Assembly: GCF_000283155.1 (NCBI RefSeq)
Contig: NW_004454170.1
Span: 10,556,063 to 10,620,062 of the forward strand
DNA: 64,000 bases
Origin: Ceratotherium simum simum
Lineage: Eukaryota; Chordata; Mammalia; Perissodactyla; Rhinocerotidae
Direction: 5' to 3'
The position numbers and the translations under genes were made by a program. Of the stretch, positions 46,684 through 58,887 are shown one piece after another (the first letter of the stretch is position 1; each line of letters begins with the position of its first letter). Below the pieces are notes generated by a model. The model was not told where the DNA came from. It worked only from the letters and a program-made list of their open reading frames with translations, and ran no database searches.

Positions 46684-46773
46684 GACACATTCAGCTAACG
46701 TATTTTAGCAGGTGGAGTGAGGTTGAAGATTCCTGTGACAGCGATGCCATAGAGAGAATGTACTGTGCCCCAG
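46684..46773 (+). CDS. RPS6KC1: RPS6KC1 coding exon, activation segment with degenerate DFG
   Basis: Exon of 90 bp, phase 1 to phase 1, after a 271-bp intron. Acceptor TTTTGTTTTTAG; donor CCAG|GTTAGA. With the split glycine it encodes GHIQLTYFSRWSEVEDSCDS and then DAIERMYCAP, and the first codon of the next exon completes APE. In an active AGC kinase this segment reads GHIxLTDFG; here codons 46701-46709 give Y-F-S, so the Mg-binding aspartate and the glycine are both absent. The activation segment is short and acidic, without an obvious T-loop threonine, while the APE motif is intact. This supports a pseudokinase or an atypical catalytic mechanism. Confidence 0.95.
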
Positions 46774-46943
46774 GTTAGAGTAATCTCCTAAAATGTTTCA
46801 CTTAAAAAAGTAGTTCGGTAGCTCTCATTTCTTTATAGAAGTTCTATTTTTCACTAGCAGTTCCCGTATGTCTTGGACTTGGTTATCTCTTTAACCCTTC
46901 AACAAAGAAAATTGAGAGTTAAAACCATTATATGGTCCATAGT

Positions 46944-46947
<4 letters not shown>

Positions 46948-46984
<37 letters not shown>
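46948..46984 (+). repeat. (TG)n microsatellite
   Basis: About 18 TG units starting some 175 bases downstream of the donor at 46774. UG-rich intronic tracts are known binding platforms for TDP-43 and CELF proteins. Confidence 0.95.
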
Positions 46985-46986
<2 letters not shown>

Positions 46987-48565
46987 TTACTTGTTGTTGT
47001 TGTTAAATGGGTCTGTACTTTTCTTAGAACTGTCAATGAATTCTGTCTTAAATTCCTAGTGTCTAGAAGGACCTTTAAATACCCTGAACCTTTAAATGGA
47101 TGATTTTTATTAAGATTTGAGAGATAGCTGACTTAAAAGGGTAAGATTCCTAAGACTAAGAATGGATAAAATGCAGAATTAAAGAAAATACAATGTTGTG
47201 ACTTTAGTGATGAGCCAACCTGGTATTTTGGAGCAGATTTTAAAGAGTTCTTTCTATACTTGACAAATTTTCAGAAGCATGTTCCTTTTTGTTTTAAGAT
47301 AGTCTATTTAGCCAAATATTTGACACAGCAGGTTTCTCTTGCTCTTACTGTATAGTCTTTATTTTCTAAAAATTAGAGATTTATTTCTGGGGGCGTTAGA
47401 TCCTTTGCTGGTAATTACAGGTCGCTGAAGCATCTGAATTGGATTTGAGTTAGTTTCTCTCTGTCAGTGTGGATGGGGCTATATTTGACTTCAAAGTTCC
47501 TTCACCTTTTGCCTAGCATTCAGCCTCTTTGGATGGCCAAAGTTGCTTCACTTGTCACCCCACTGGTTTTCAAAGGAGATTCAAGCTGATTATATTGACA
47601 TGATCTGCTTAGTTGTTGATTAATTAATACAGTATTTAATGCTTACTAGCTAACCAGTGTATTGATGCTAACATTGTTTCCCTGCATAATGGGAAATGAT
47701 TATAATTAGGATTGAAAGAGCTGTATTGTTTTTAGTTACAACCTTCATTGTTAAGAATTATTTCTGTATTGGGGAGTAGCAAAGTTTTTCAACCTCCAAA
47801 GCAAATATCCTAAAACTATTTCCTGAAAACAATGATTTGGATTTTCTTCTTTCCTATACTCTTTTCTTTCCTCTTTCTTCCCCCAAATTAGGACTGTTTG
47901 ATTTTATTTCTTCCTAGGGGCAATAGAGCATGCCTACATTTTTTGTTTCTCTCAAATAGATAATATTATGCTGTTTTTTGAAACCTTATGATTTAGTTAA
48001 TAGGATAACAGAAAATTTCATAGTGAAATCACTTTATTATGGTTATCTGTTTTTTTTTTAACAGACCCTCCCCTTTTCTAATTTGATAAAAAATAATATT
48101 TTAGGTATCAGTGTGTTAATTATAATGAATTTGAAGCTTTTAGGATCAAAATTAAATCTGGGAGTTCTTTTAAATGAAACCCATTAAATCCTGAAGTCAA
48201 GTGCAGTATAAACCTCACTGCAGTATAAATCTCACATCAAAACCAAATGTTTATGGGACATTGCTTAATGTTTATAACTGACTTCTTATTCACTATCCTT
48301 ATTGTCACTTTCTTATTGAAAACCATTTAGGGTTGTCTTCTGGCATTCCAGCACACTATTTTTCTTTAGTTCAAAGTGCAATCATGTTTACTTTAACTTC
48401 CATAGCATGCTGACCTATTTCATGAACATGGAACAAAACCATACTGCATTCATCAACAGGTACATACTTTCAGTTGTGTGTACTGAAATACTGAGTTTAA
48501 TACAGATCAGTTTCCAAGTTCTAATTTTTAAGCCTTTTCCCAGAAATCACAGTTCTCATAGTTCA

Positions 48566-48579
48566 CCAGCAGGTGGCAG
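48566..48579 (+). promoter_or_regulatory. CTCF-like binding motif
   Basis: CCAGCAGGTGGCAG matches every position of the degenerate CTCF core CCASYAGRKGGCRS. It lies in repeat-free intron sequence. Occupancy cannot be judged from sequence. Confidence 0.55.
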
Positions 48580-51269
48580 TCTACCATTAATGGATCTTTA
48601 CTGTTGTCTTCCAGGTTGTCCTTCACTAACATTTGAAAAAAGCTGTAGTTTGAAGAAGGGCTTTGTGTTAATTATTTGCATAAAAGAATTGCACTTTCAA
48701 GCTTTGTGAGTCACAAAAGTGTTCTAGTATTATGGCATGCATTGAACAATGTGGAAAGTCTCTTCATTCCTTGGGCCTATTAATTTATTTTACCAACAGA
48801 ATAAAACAAAACCAGTAATGGCCATAAGTGAGAAGAATGCTAGTGTTCTAATTTAGATGATCTTAAACCCTGAGAGTTACAGAACTCAGTTAAGTCTATG
48901 TACTCCTGCCCCTTGCTTACAATGCAAGAGGAATTAGAGCAAAAATTTGTAAATTACTGTTTGTCTCAAAACTGAATGGCAGTGCTACTGATAAAAACTG
49001 TAAGTAGGCTTTTCTCCTCTTCTCAAAGGGGTGGGAGCAATGATAGTAAGCTCATATTTCAATGTTTAAAAATAACAAATCAATGACCTGGGGACATAGA
49101 GTACTAGTCATCTTTTGATCTACCCTTAGAAACACTAAGGATTGAAGTAATTCTCCCCTCACAGTCCCCGTGCCCTCCCATTTCCCAACTCTAACCTTAG
49201 TATTATTGTCCAAGTAACTCTAAAGCATGTTAAGCAGCTGATGTTTGGTTAGAAAGTAAAGTTGTCATAAGATTGTGATGAGAACGATTCACTTCTGTTT
49301 AGACAGCATGCAACCTCTACCCCTACTGCCCCTCCCTCCTGGGAATCCTTATCACATATTTCTCCTAAAAACATTATCCACCTGCCCTGTACTTTATAAT
49401 ATCAGCAGTGTATCTTTTTATCTTGTGGATGATGTCCCTTTATATTTTGAGAAAAATTTCCAGTAACAGATTCGATTTACATGGACAGAAACTTGAGCAA
49501 ATGCCAAACTAGCAGGGGGGCCATTATTCTGCTCTATAAATAAGTTTTAAAAAGAAAAAACACACACAGAAACCTGTGAATCAACATGTTTTGGTCTAAT
49601 TGAGGGGAAAAGCAAGATAGATAAAAATTTTGAAATGCAAATGATCACCTTCTGTTATTTAAGTTTAGTTTCTGCCAACTTTATGATCTTAGATTTTAAA
49701 AAGTCATAGTCATTTCAACAATGTATACTACCAAGGATGTCAGATATTCACAAGTTTCTACAACAAAATGAAGAACTTTTTTTTTAAAAGTTGCCACTTT
49801 TTTATATTAAAGAAAACAGATCCAACAACAAAAAGACAAAAACGATGGCGCTTTCTCTGTCTACATCTGTGAAAAAGCCAGTACATAAATGGCTGCAGCT
49901 GCAGGCCCATCAAGAGGGTCTTGAGAATACGAATTCACTGATCAAACCCAGCCCTGTTTTCAAAGTAGAAGCCATTCCTTTTAGGTTCACTTTGTGTCCT
50001 TAGATTATCTAGGATGATTCTCTAGAAAGGTTTTATTTTAAATAAACATCATTCGTGGTAAATGAGTTCCTTTCATACCAGAGAAACACAGAATGGAGTT
50101 CAGGAAGAGAAAAAGCAAGGAAATAGTCCCCTAAGTAGGAATAGATTGTATAGCATGACAGTATAAATATAACACTGTCTAGTTTCCATTTTAGGAGCCT
50201 TTTACATACTTTATTAATTTAGATGGGTTCTCCTATTTTTTTGTTGTGAGAGATTATAGAATAAAAACTGGAGTAATTGGTTATTCTTCTCCAGAGGACT
50301 TCCTTGTAGTTATGCTGATTTTATTTCTATATACATACACACAAAGGATTTTATGTGCTTTGTCATTGGAATTATTAATTTATCATAATATAGAATACAT
50401 TTTTGGTATAGCATTTTAAGTATAAAGGAAAAATAAAATAAAGTGTCAAGAAAGTATTTTTGCTTTTACCAGTATTTTTTCTTAGCAGTCTTGATTCTCA
50501 TCATAAAAAAGCAGCTAGAAAATAGGACCTATAATGTTAAGCAAATAAAATACAAAAGACTGTATTTGAAAGTTTAATATGCAATCTAAGACAAGTGAGT
50601 AAAATTGTTTATATGTTAGTTATTATACTAATATAATAATCACTTAAGTTTCCCATTCTAGTCTTAACAAGTTGATATGGTATCCTATCAGTGTGTGTCC
50701 TTCACCTTTATTTTCCACCCCATTATACGCCTTTATAAATGCTTGAAATTTGCGTTGATATCTCTCATTGAATACTTTTCAGACTTTAGAATTATAGGTG
50801 AATATGTGTGAAAATTGAAGAAGTCCAAAATGCTTTTTACTACAGCCCAATCTCCACGCTCCCAGATGTCAAATGACAGCTTTGCTTCCTCTTTTAGGCG
50901 ATTTCACACTTGGAAACAGCTCACAGCTGACAGTGGAAAGTGAAACATAGAAAAATCGTGTTGAAAACTATCTACAAAATTCAGTTTTAGAGCGTGATAT
51001 TTATTTACTACCACCCTTTGCTCTTCTAGCCTGACTTTATCAAATAGTCCATGAATATATTTTTGGGGGGTAGTCTCCCCTGCCCTTCTCCATAAACATG
51101 TTTTACTGCGATTTGTTGCTTTTTAAGCATGGTGCTCTGTGTGATAGTTATGTGTTTGATAATTAAATCTAGGACTCAGACCAGGGATTGTTTAAGAATA
51201 TCATGAGGACATCATAAGTTTAAGTTTTAGAATATTAAGATAGAATCGAGAATTACCAAACCTTGATAT

Positions 51270-51390
51270 TTGTCCCACATCAGCCATGAACTCATTGCAT
51301 GACCTTGGGCAAGTTATTTAAGACTTTCTAGGCCTTAATTTACCATTAGTAAAATAGATTTGTTGAGTATAAAAAAGATCACAGATGTCA
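51270..51390 (+). mobile_element. MIR-family SINE fragment
   Basis: GCATGACCTTGGGCAAGTTA and 'aggccttaatttaccattag' are the MIR core signature. Confidence 0.7.
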
Positions 51391-54300
51391 AATCATCTGA
51401 TAACCTTCTTATACAAAATTTAGTCAAAATTCAAGTCCATCTTATTAAGGCACGAATTTTTTTCCCACAAGGATAAATATTGATTTCTTGTCTAACATTG
51501 GTAGGGTTAAAAGAATTATTTTACTTGGAGGACTTTCTAAGTATATATTTTTACTCATTTATAGAGTTTGTACATAAAGTGTATAATGTAGAAATGAGGG
51601 ATTTATGGAAAATATTTTCATTTAAAGGGAAAAAGCCAAGACAACTAGTGAGTAGGGTGAAATTTGAATGCCAGGAGTCTCAAAAAACAAAATTGTTTAA
51701 AGAAGAAAGAACCATTTAGATGTGAAAATTTTCGGGTCCTGGGTAACTTTACAAAGCTTGAGGAATCTAATCTTAGGAATGCAAAGTTGTTAGAGAAAGC
51801 AAATGAATATAGACGTATATTTTGAAATAATAATGATATAACGAGGAAATATGGCTATATCCCTGGTGGTCTTTTTTTTTCCCCAAAGGAGAAGAAAGAA
51901 AAAGGCAAGAGGGAGCTATAGAGATAATTTTCAAAGAGTAAAAATTTGTGGTTAATATTTAAACATTATGTTTCAAACAGTAACTCTTTTGTTTGATTTA
52001 CCCTTAAGCAAAACTTCAACAGTAGCTCCCTTGTACATAATAAACGTTTTAATGTTTTCCTTGAATGATTAGCAAGTACTTTTAATCTTTTGCCTTTAGT
52101 TCCTGTTGTCGTAAAAACTAAATCTATATCTTCTTTGAGAGAACCAGTAACTTTTCAAGTTTGCCATAGAGTAGTGGAATTTTACACTGAGGAAAATTCT
52201 CTGATGCACTTCACCCCTATATACTGATGAAGCTTGTGTCATGCGGATAGAGGCAGGTTAGGATACGCAAAAAGAGCTTCAAGTCAACTCAAGTCTTACC
52301 TTGTCCAGGCAAGGCCCTTCTGATGGAAGAAAGATTAAAGGGTTGCTTTATATGGGTTTGAGGGTCTGGAACCTTGGGATTCATCCCTAGGTAGGATGTA
52401 TCCTGGACCCCTCACAACCTCCCTGATGATGAGCTAGTCCCCTTCACCTCTGCGTTAACGTCACTCCATATTGAAACAGACCCATTCTGAAATCATACTT
52501 CTCATCCAGCCAGAATGTGATTTATCTGTAGTGGTGGGAATGAGACAGAGTAATAGCAAAGTGTTCAGTCTCTGTTATTTGGCACCTTAGTGACTAACAC
52601 ATTAGTCTATCTCAAGAGAAGAAATTCTTCAGCTGGTAGAATTGGAGAATCTATAACGGTGAAAGAATTGATACTGTATTTTGCCTCTTCTGTATGAAGA
52701 TATTATCTCTGTACATTTCATACTACTACCTGATACTGAGGAGTAAGGGGTTTATGCCAAGCTTTAGATTACTAAAAGGAAGTTAATTTTAACTTCTTAC
52801 TTACTCCAAACCTTTTTCTTTGTGATCTTCAACAAATTTCTTTTTTAGAAGAGGAACAAGAGACTGGATACTTATAGTTTGAAGTAATAGCTGCAGTGTA
52901 ATGCTTCTTAATTTTCGGGTCTAAGTTGATTTTTGGCGACTAGTCAGTTAATTGGCCTCACCACCATATTATAAAGAAGAAAGTGAACTATCTTTTACCT
53001 CTGATATTCAACAAAGAAGATGTAATGCTAAGTTAAACATTATGTACCAGAACTATTGCCTAGCTGCTCTGACCAAGTCGTCAGTTTCTATTTCATGTCA
53101 AATCTTGTCAGTTTGAATCTCCATGAAGTAACCAGGGCTTACTCCTTCTAAGCAATTATTCACAAATACTTCCTTCAAATAAATGATTAAAAATGCTAAA
53201 GTTTTAAAAAATTGATGATAAAGCAAATAGAATTCCTGATGTTCCTTTAATAGCAGTGCCTATAGCTCTGCCTGCCAAACACAGCAACAGAGCAGCGGAG
53301 AGAGAGAGAGAGAACTGCGTCTGTCATTTTCACAATTTTCAGTTAGCCTTTTTCTCATCAATCAACTTTAATGGCTTTGGTTGGGTAACACTGTGACACC
53401 CGATGGCTATCCAGAATGGAGTTGTTGTGATATGATCAATGGAAAATGGAGCGTGCTGTTGGTTTTCTTCCTATTAGAAATGCAGGGTGAGAGAGTAAGC
53501 AAGACTGTATACAGCTCAGAATTATAATTATAATCAGTCAACCAGAAGTCATATGGTAGTTACTCGTTTCTTATTTTATCTCACAAGAAAACAGTATAGT
53601 AATGATACCTATAAACTCCCTTGAACAAGTAATTCTTGGCTGTGGAATGCTGAATCAAGTTAAATCAAGGAGTTTTGACCCAAGTTGTACAGATAATTGC
53701 AGGAAAGCTCAGAACATGGTTGCCAGGTCACCACGACAACAAGAAATTCAGAGCTGGGTAGTGGGAGAAAAGCAGAATTAGGTATTTTGCAAGCCTAGCC
53801 TGAATTAGCTGAGCATGGTGTGTACTTAACGTCCAAGTCTCCACAATACAAAAGGCCCAGGGTTTCAGGTAATTAAATTACCTGAAAACCAACTGGATTA
53901 ATAATGTGGTTGTGGCAGGAAGCAAGGCTAGAGACTGGGATGAGCCAAGAAAGCAAGCGTGTGAAGGGTGGAGCAGCACCATGTCTCTCCCACCTCCTGT
54001 GGCGCTGCGGAGAAGAGCAGAGCCCCCGCTGCCACACGCTCCTCTCTCTGCAAAGTCCTGGCCTCTGTCTTTGGTCTTCTCTGGATAATGCTCTAACAAA
54101 TTAGACTAATGTGATATTGGTAGCTTTTAAACAGTTCATATGCCCTGCTCAATGAATATGGCATTTGAATAATCAGTTGAGTACAATGTTGGAGGACTTT
54201 ACAGAATGTGGAACAGATAATTGGGCAGCCAACATTTTCTGAAATAGTATAAAATAAGGAAAAAGGAGCAAAATGCCCATTTGAAAGGATGGGCTAGGAA

Positions 54301-54959
54301 ATGCAAATTCCAGGCTCTAGTTAGTCTGTCACCCTCGGAATTAAGATCTGCCTCAGAGACGTTGTGAGACCTTGCGCAAGTAAATTTCTTCTGTCCAAAT
54401 TACCTCATTTCAAATACACGGTCTCTGAACAGTTGTGTACCTTCAGACTTTTAAACTTTAAACTTCTAAACTTTGATAATTTAGTTTATAGGTATTAGAG
54501 GAACAATCCAAACGTGGAATTAAAATGAGATTTTATTTTCAGAGTTGATACGGCTTTTAGTTTTGCTTTTAGTTGTAACATTTTATTTTGTTGTTTGTGG
54601 AAACTTTAAAAAATGTGTCGTTATATCTAAAATAATACCTTTGGGAAAACTAGATAGTATAGTTGTCATACAAGGAACTTAAATGAATTTGTTTTTGATA
54701 ACATTTAAAAAAAATTTCTAACTGATACTAATTATCCCACCAGACCAGCAGCCAAATATTATAGCCAGCTTACACATTTGTAGCATGTTTCATGTAAACT
54801 GTGTGCCTGGATTCCTGACACTGAGCAGGGGCAGGGGAAACCTTGAGTTATCCCTCACTCCTGTCTTCTTCCTGCTCCCAGGCCTTTTCAGCTTTTTTTC
54901 CTTGTCACATGCCCTCTGTGCCAGAACAAACTGTAGCGGTGGTTGGGCTCTACAGAGGG

Positions 54960-55110
54960 GAGCACTGGAAGGTGTCCACTCCACCCCCCGGTTTAAGCCA
55001 CCAGCATCTCTTGCCTGGACTACTGCAGTCATCAACTGACTGGCCTCTGTTCTCACCCTGCTCTAATCTGTGCTCCATCCAGCAGCCAGGGTATGCTTTA
55101 GATAATGTTT
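54960..55110 (+). mobile_element. L2 LINE ORF2 relic
   Basis: 'ccaccagcatctcttgcctg', 'gactactgcagtcatcaac', 'tgtgctccatccagcagcc' follow the L2 ORF2 C-terminal layout. Confidence 0.75.
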
Positions 55111-55254
55111 GCAACTTTCTAGCCTACCACATGTAAAATTGCAAAAGGACTTGGTGTAGATCTCTCTGCTTCATGGGGCTCGAAGAAAATGAACGTGATG
55201 AGGTCTTTGTAGGTGTTTTGAACACCTTGAATGAACAGTGCTGCAAAACACAAG

Positions 55255-55330
55255 ATGATATATTTATTCAACAAACATTTATTACGTACCTCCTGTGTCC
55301 CAGGCACTGTGCCTAGGAGCTAGAAATAAG
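55255..55330 (-). mobile_element. L2 LINE 3' end
   Basis: ATTCAACAAACATTTATTAC, 'tcccaggcactgtgcctag' is the reversed L2 terminus. Confidence 0.7.
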
Positions 55331-55666
55331 AGACATAATTGGTATAATATTGATAGTTACTTTTGAAGATTTATATATAAAAAGAGACTACCCAAACAGA
55401 AGACATACAATTGGTTAACTAGAACATTAGTAAACCTTTATAGGTAAACAGTTGTATTTTTAGAACTGTAATTTACAGCTAACAAAAGATATGTGTAGCT
55501 GTCCCTCTTCTCACGGTTTAGTTTCATATATTGTTGGATACAAAAAAAAATGCTTTCTTCTGTGTTTCTTTCTCTTTGCTCTTTAGTTATCAGCTGTAGT
55601 AGAAGACTAATGTTCAGCCCCTGTGTAGAAAATCTTTATACACAGCAAGAGCTGGTGAGAGAAATT

Positions 55667-55690
55667 GACTAGAATTTTGTAATTCTAGTC
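55667..55690. repeat. Perfect 10-bp hairpin
   Basis: GACTAGAATT / AATTCTAGTC arms separated by four bases (TTGT). Confidence 0.8.
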
Positions 55691-57829
55691 CCTTTCAATT
55701 AGCAACAGATGCTGCAGGGAAAGATTGTCTGTGTAGGAACACAGTACTAATGTTTCCATGCTCTAGCTGACATAGAATGCTCATTGCAAAAGAAAGATGT
55801 TCTTTTTCTTGGTCCAAATATGTCACTAATGATAGATCAGATTTTTCTTTTTCACTTTTCTCTACTCCTAAGGCCATTAATGAAGTCTGACTCCCTTGGA
55901 AGAAAGTTAACAAATTCTTGACTGTTTGTACAGCATTTTAAATATTACCGAACACTTACAGAATTTATGCAAAGTTTAGATACTACAGCTTTCTTTCTGA
56001 TACTATAAAAGTGTACATAGTGCTTCATTTTAAGGTTTATAAGAATGTGGCTTAATTTTTATTTTGCCTTACTCACCAAAGATCTCTCTTTTATTCCAAA
56101 AGCCTAATGTATTTTTCTTACTTATCTTTCTTTTCTAAGAGAGAGTTGGAATCCATGAGGTCAGATATTTAAAGTCAAATCTTTAAAAATTATTTTAGAA
56201 AAAAAATCCTGTGGCATTAGAAAACTATATTTACCCTCCCCCTTCCCAAAGTATATTTACTACTGATTATCATTTTAGTATATTGTATAGGTCTGTGGTT
56301 GTAAAATTATTCCATCATTCTGATACTTAGATAAAGTGCTATATCATTTGTGTGACAAATTCTGCCAGCATCTAAATGTTGGTTTAATTTGACTATTACG
56401 TAAATACTTTATTTGCAACAATTGTTGCTTTTTGATTGAGTTTTATATGACTTCTTAATAACAGTTCTATAGTTACTATAACTTTGGAGTGAAAAGAAAT
56501 GGGGCGTCTGATATTCTGTTTATTAAAAAGTGTAGTTAAAGAAAACAGTTTGGGAGAAATATTTAAATACTTGTTCTAAATTAAAATAGAATTTCTCTAT
56601 ATGTGAAATTCTCTTCTAAGAAAATCCTGAACTTACTGTATTTCCTACCATATCTTGGAAGGAAGAGAGCAACAGCAGAACATACTGCCAGAGGGAGGTT
56701 ATGGAATTGTCTCTGGAGATTTTTAGAATGGGGATGGGCAACTATATTATTAGTATTAGTAGAGATAAGGGGAAGGATGAAGTGGCCTTTGTGGGTCTCT
56801 CTTAGTGGAAAAATCAGGGAACAGAATCAGGTGACATCACCAGTTTGAAGGTGTGCCTTAAAAAATCCATCAAAAAAACTAAATGTACGATATCAGATTC
56901 CCTTATTTATCAAGCATCATAACAGTAATGTCTCTTAATGAAAAGTAAATTCTGAATTTGGGATATTGAGGGTACCGTAATTGCTTGAAGTGTAAGATGG
57001 TTCATTTTTATAAAGCTTGGTAGAAAGGTTGGTCTTCACTTAAAGCCTGAATTTGAGACACATTTTCTAGCTTTTTCGATTTTCTATACAGTTTCCAGCA
57101 TCCTTTTAGCATTATCTATGTTTATTTTTGAGTCACATCTTTGACAAATCCATGTGGTTTGAACTGTATGGTCCTAAAAGGCAGGGCCTGTGCCCGTAGA
57201 TGAGTGTAGCCATGATTTCAGTAATGCTGGGATCACATGGTCTGTCTCTCAGACCTCTTCAAGCCTGCAAGTGTATACTTTGCTTCTTTCCCGTCACTTC
57301 TCATACAGATACAGACATTTTATAGTTTCCTGGCTTTCTGCTTTTTTGCTCCTCTCCTTTTCAGAAGTGAGGCTTATTATAGTTACAGTTTTGGGGTCAG
57401 GTAACATTATTATTTTTGGCTATAAGAGGGAGACTTAGTAAACTCTGACTGATTATCATAAGGACTATAAAACTCTCTTATTCTATGTTTTAGCAAGCCC
57501 TTTGACAATATTGGTTACCAAGGCAGCATTGTTTTTCTGAAACATATCCTGGCTTATTGAAGAGTGTTCTGTGAGGTGTTAAACATGAGTAAAACAAAGG
57601 TAGGAAAAGCACATTTTATGTTGTGATATCTTTATTATTTTATTTAAACTTGTTTATTCACTTGTGAAGTATGAGAGTTTGAATCATTAGTACGAATCAA
57701 AAAGATCCTATATTGTGACTAAGATTCTATATTGTGTTAGAATATGAGAATTGGTAGTGCTACAATGAGAGTTCTAGAATTTTACTATACTGTTCTCACA
57801 TATTTGATGTCCTTAAAAAATTTTGGATG

Positions 57830-58060
57830 AGGGACCGGCCCCGTGGCGTAGTGGTTAAGTGTGCGCGCTCCGCTGCTGGTGGCCCGGGTTTGGATCCTGG
57901 ACACGCACCGACGTGCTTGTCAGGCCATGCTGTGGTGGTGTCCCATATAAAGTGGAGGAAGATGGGCACAGATGTTAGCCCAGGGCCAGTCTTCCTCAGC
58001 AAAAAAAAAAAGAGGGTTGGCAGATGTTAGCTCAGGGCTGATCTTCCTCAAAAAGAAAAA
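57830..58060 (+). mobile_element. ERE-type SINE
   Basis: Forward ERE: GGGACCGGCCCCGTGGCGTA, A-box-like TAGTGGTTAAGTG, B-box-like GGTTTGGATCC, both GATGTTAGC motifs. Perfect 15-bp duplication AAAAAATTTTGGATG (57815-57829 and 58061-58075). Confidence 0.95.
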
Positions 58061-58339
58061 AAAAAATTTTGGATGCGTTGAAATCTAATCTGGAGCTGAT
58101 TCTGTGTCTCCATTACATTAAAAGATGATGATGGTTAGGTTTAGCGACGCTGATTCATTTCGTTGGCCACCAGGTCTCTTAGGGAAAGGGAAGAGTGGCT
58201 GTGTAGAGAAAGGAAAAAAAGGAAGATTGAGGAATGCTAGCTCATTTTAGCATAATCCCACTCTTTGGGCATCTTAGGTTAATGGAGGGAGAAGAAGTTA
58301 TGAGAAAGGCTCATGAGTGCTTTTGAAAACACTTTCAGG

Positions 58340-58500
58340 GCCATAAAATTACAGGTAGAAAGAATATTAGAGGTCTGGCTGTCCTCATTTTTGGAGAAGC
58401 TAAGTGACATACCCAGCCAGGCTCAAACAGTAGCATGATTGGAGCCCTGTCAATACATTTCTTTGACTCAAAGACAAAAATCCAGGATTCTTTGATATCA
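58340..58500 (-). mobile_element. MIR-family SINE relic
   Basis: 'aagaatattagaggtctgg', 'gagaagctaagtgacatacc' and 'gattggagccctgtc' fit a divergent minus-strand MIR. Confidence 0.6.
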
Positions 58501-58670
58501 CCATCTCTTTTTGAGTTTTTGTGGGAATCATTTGAGAATTTGTTTTCTTAGGGAATAGTTTATTTTTCCCCCTGATCATTTTGCTGAGTGCCTATAGTAC
58601 TGCTGCACTTGCAGAGAATAAGGATACTATTTGCCACCCTGGAAATTGCAAATATAGAATGTAGTGGTGG

Positions 58671-58887
58671 CTGGGTCAGCCCCGGTGGCCTAGTGGTTAA
58701 GTTTGGCATGCTCCACTTCGCTGGCCTGGGTTTGTTTCCTGAGTGTGCACCTACACCCCTCGTCTGTCGGTGGCCATGCTGTGGTGGTGGCTCACATACA
58801 AAAAGACAAAGATTGGTAGCAGATGTTAGCTCAGGGCGAATCTTCCTCAGCAAAAACATAAAAACAAACAAAACAAAAACAAAAAAA
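58671..58887 (+). mobile_element. ERE-type SINE, short form
   Basis: Forward ERE: CTGGGTCAGCCCCGGTGGCC, 'ggcctgggtttgtttcctg', single GATGTTAGCTCAGG motif and A/C-rich tail. 15-bp duplication AGAATGTAGTGGTGG / AGAATGTAATGGTGG (58656-58670 and 58888-58902), one mismatch. Confidence 0.93.
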
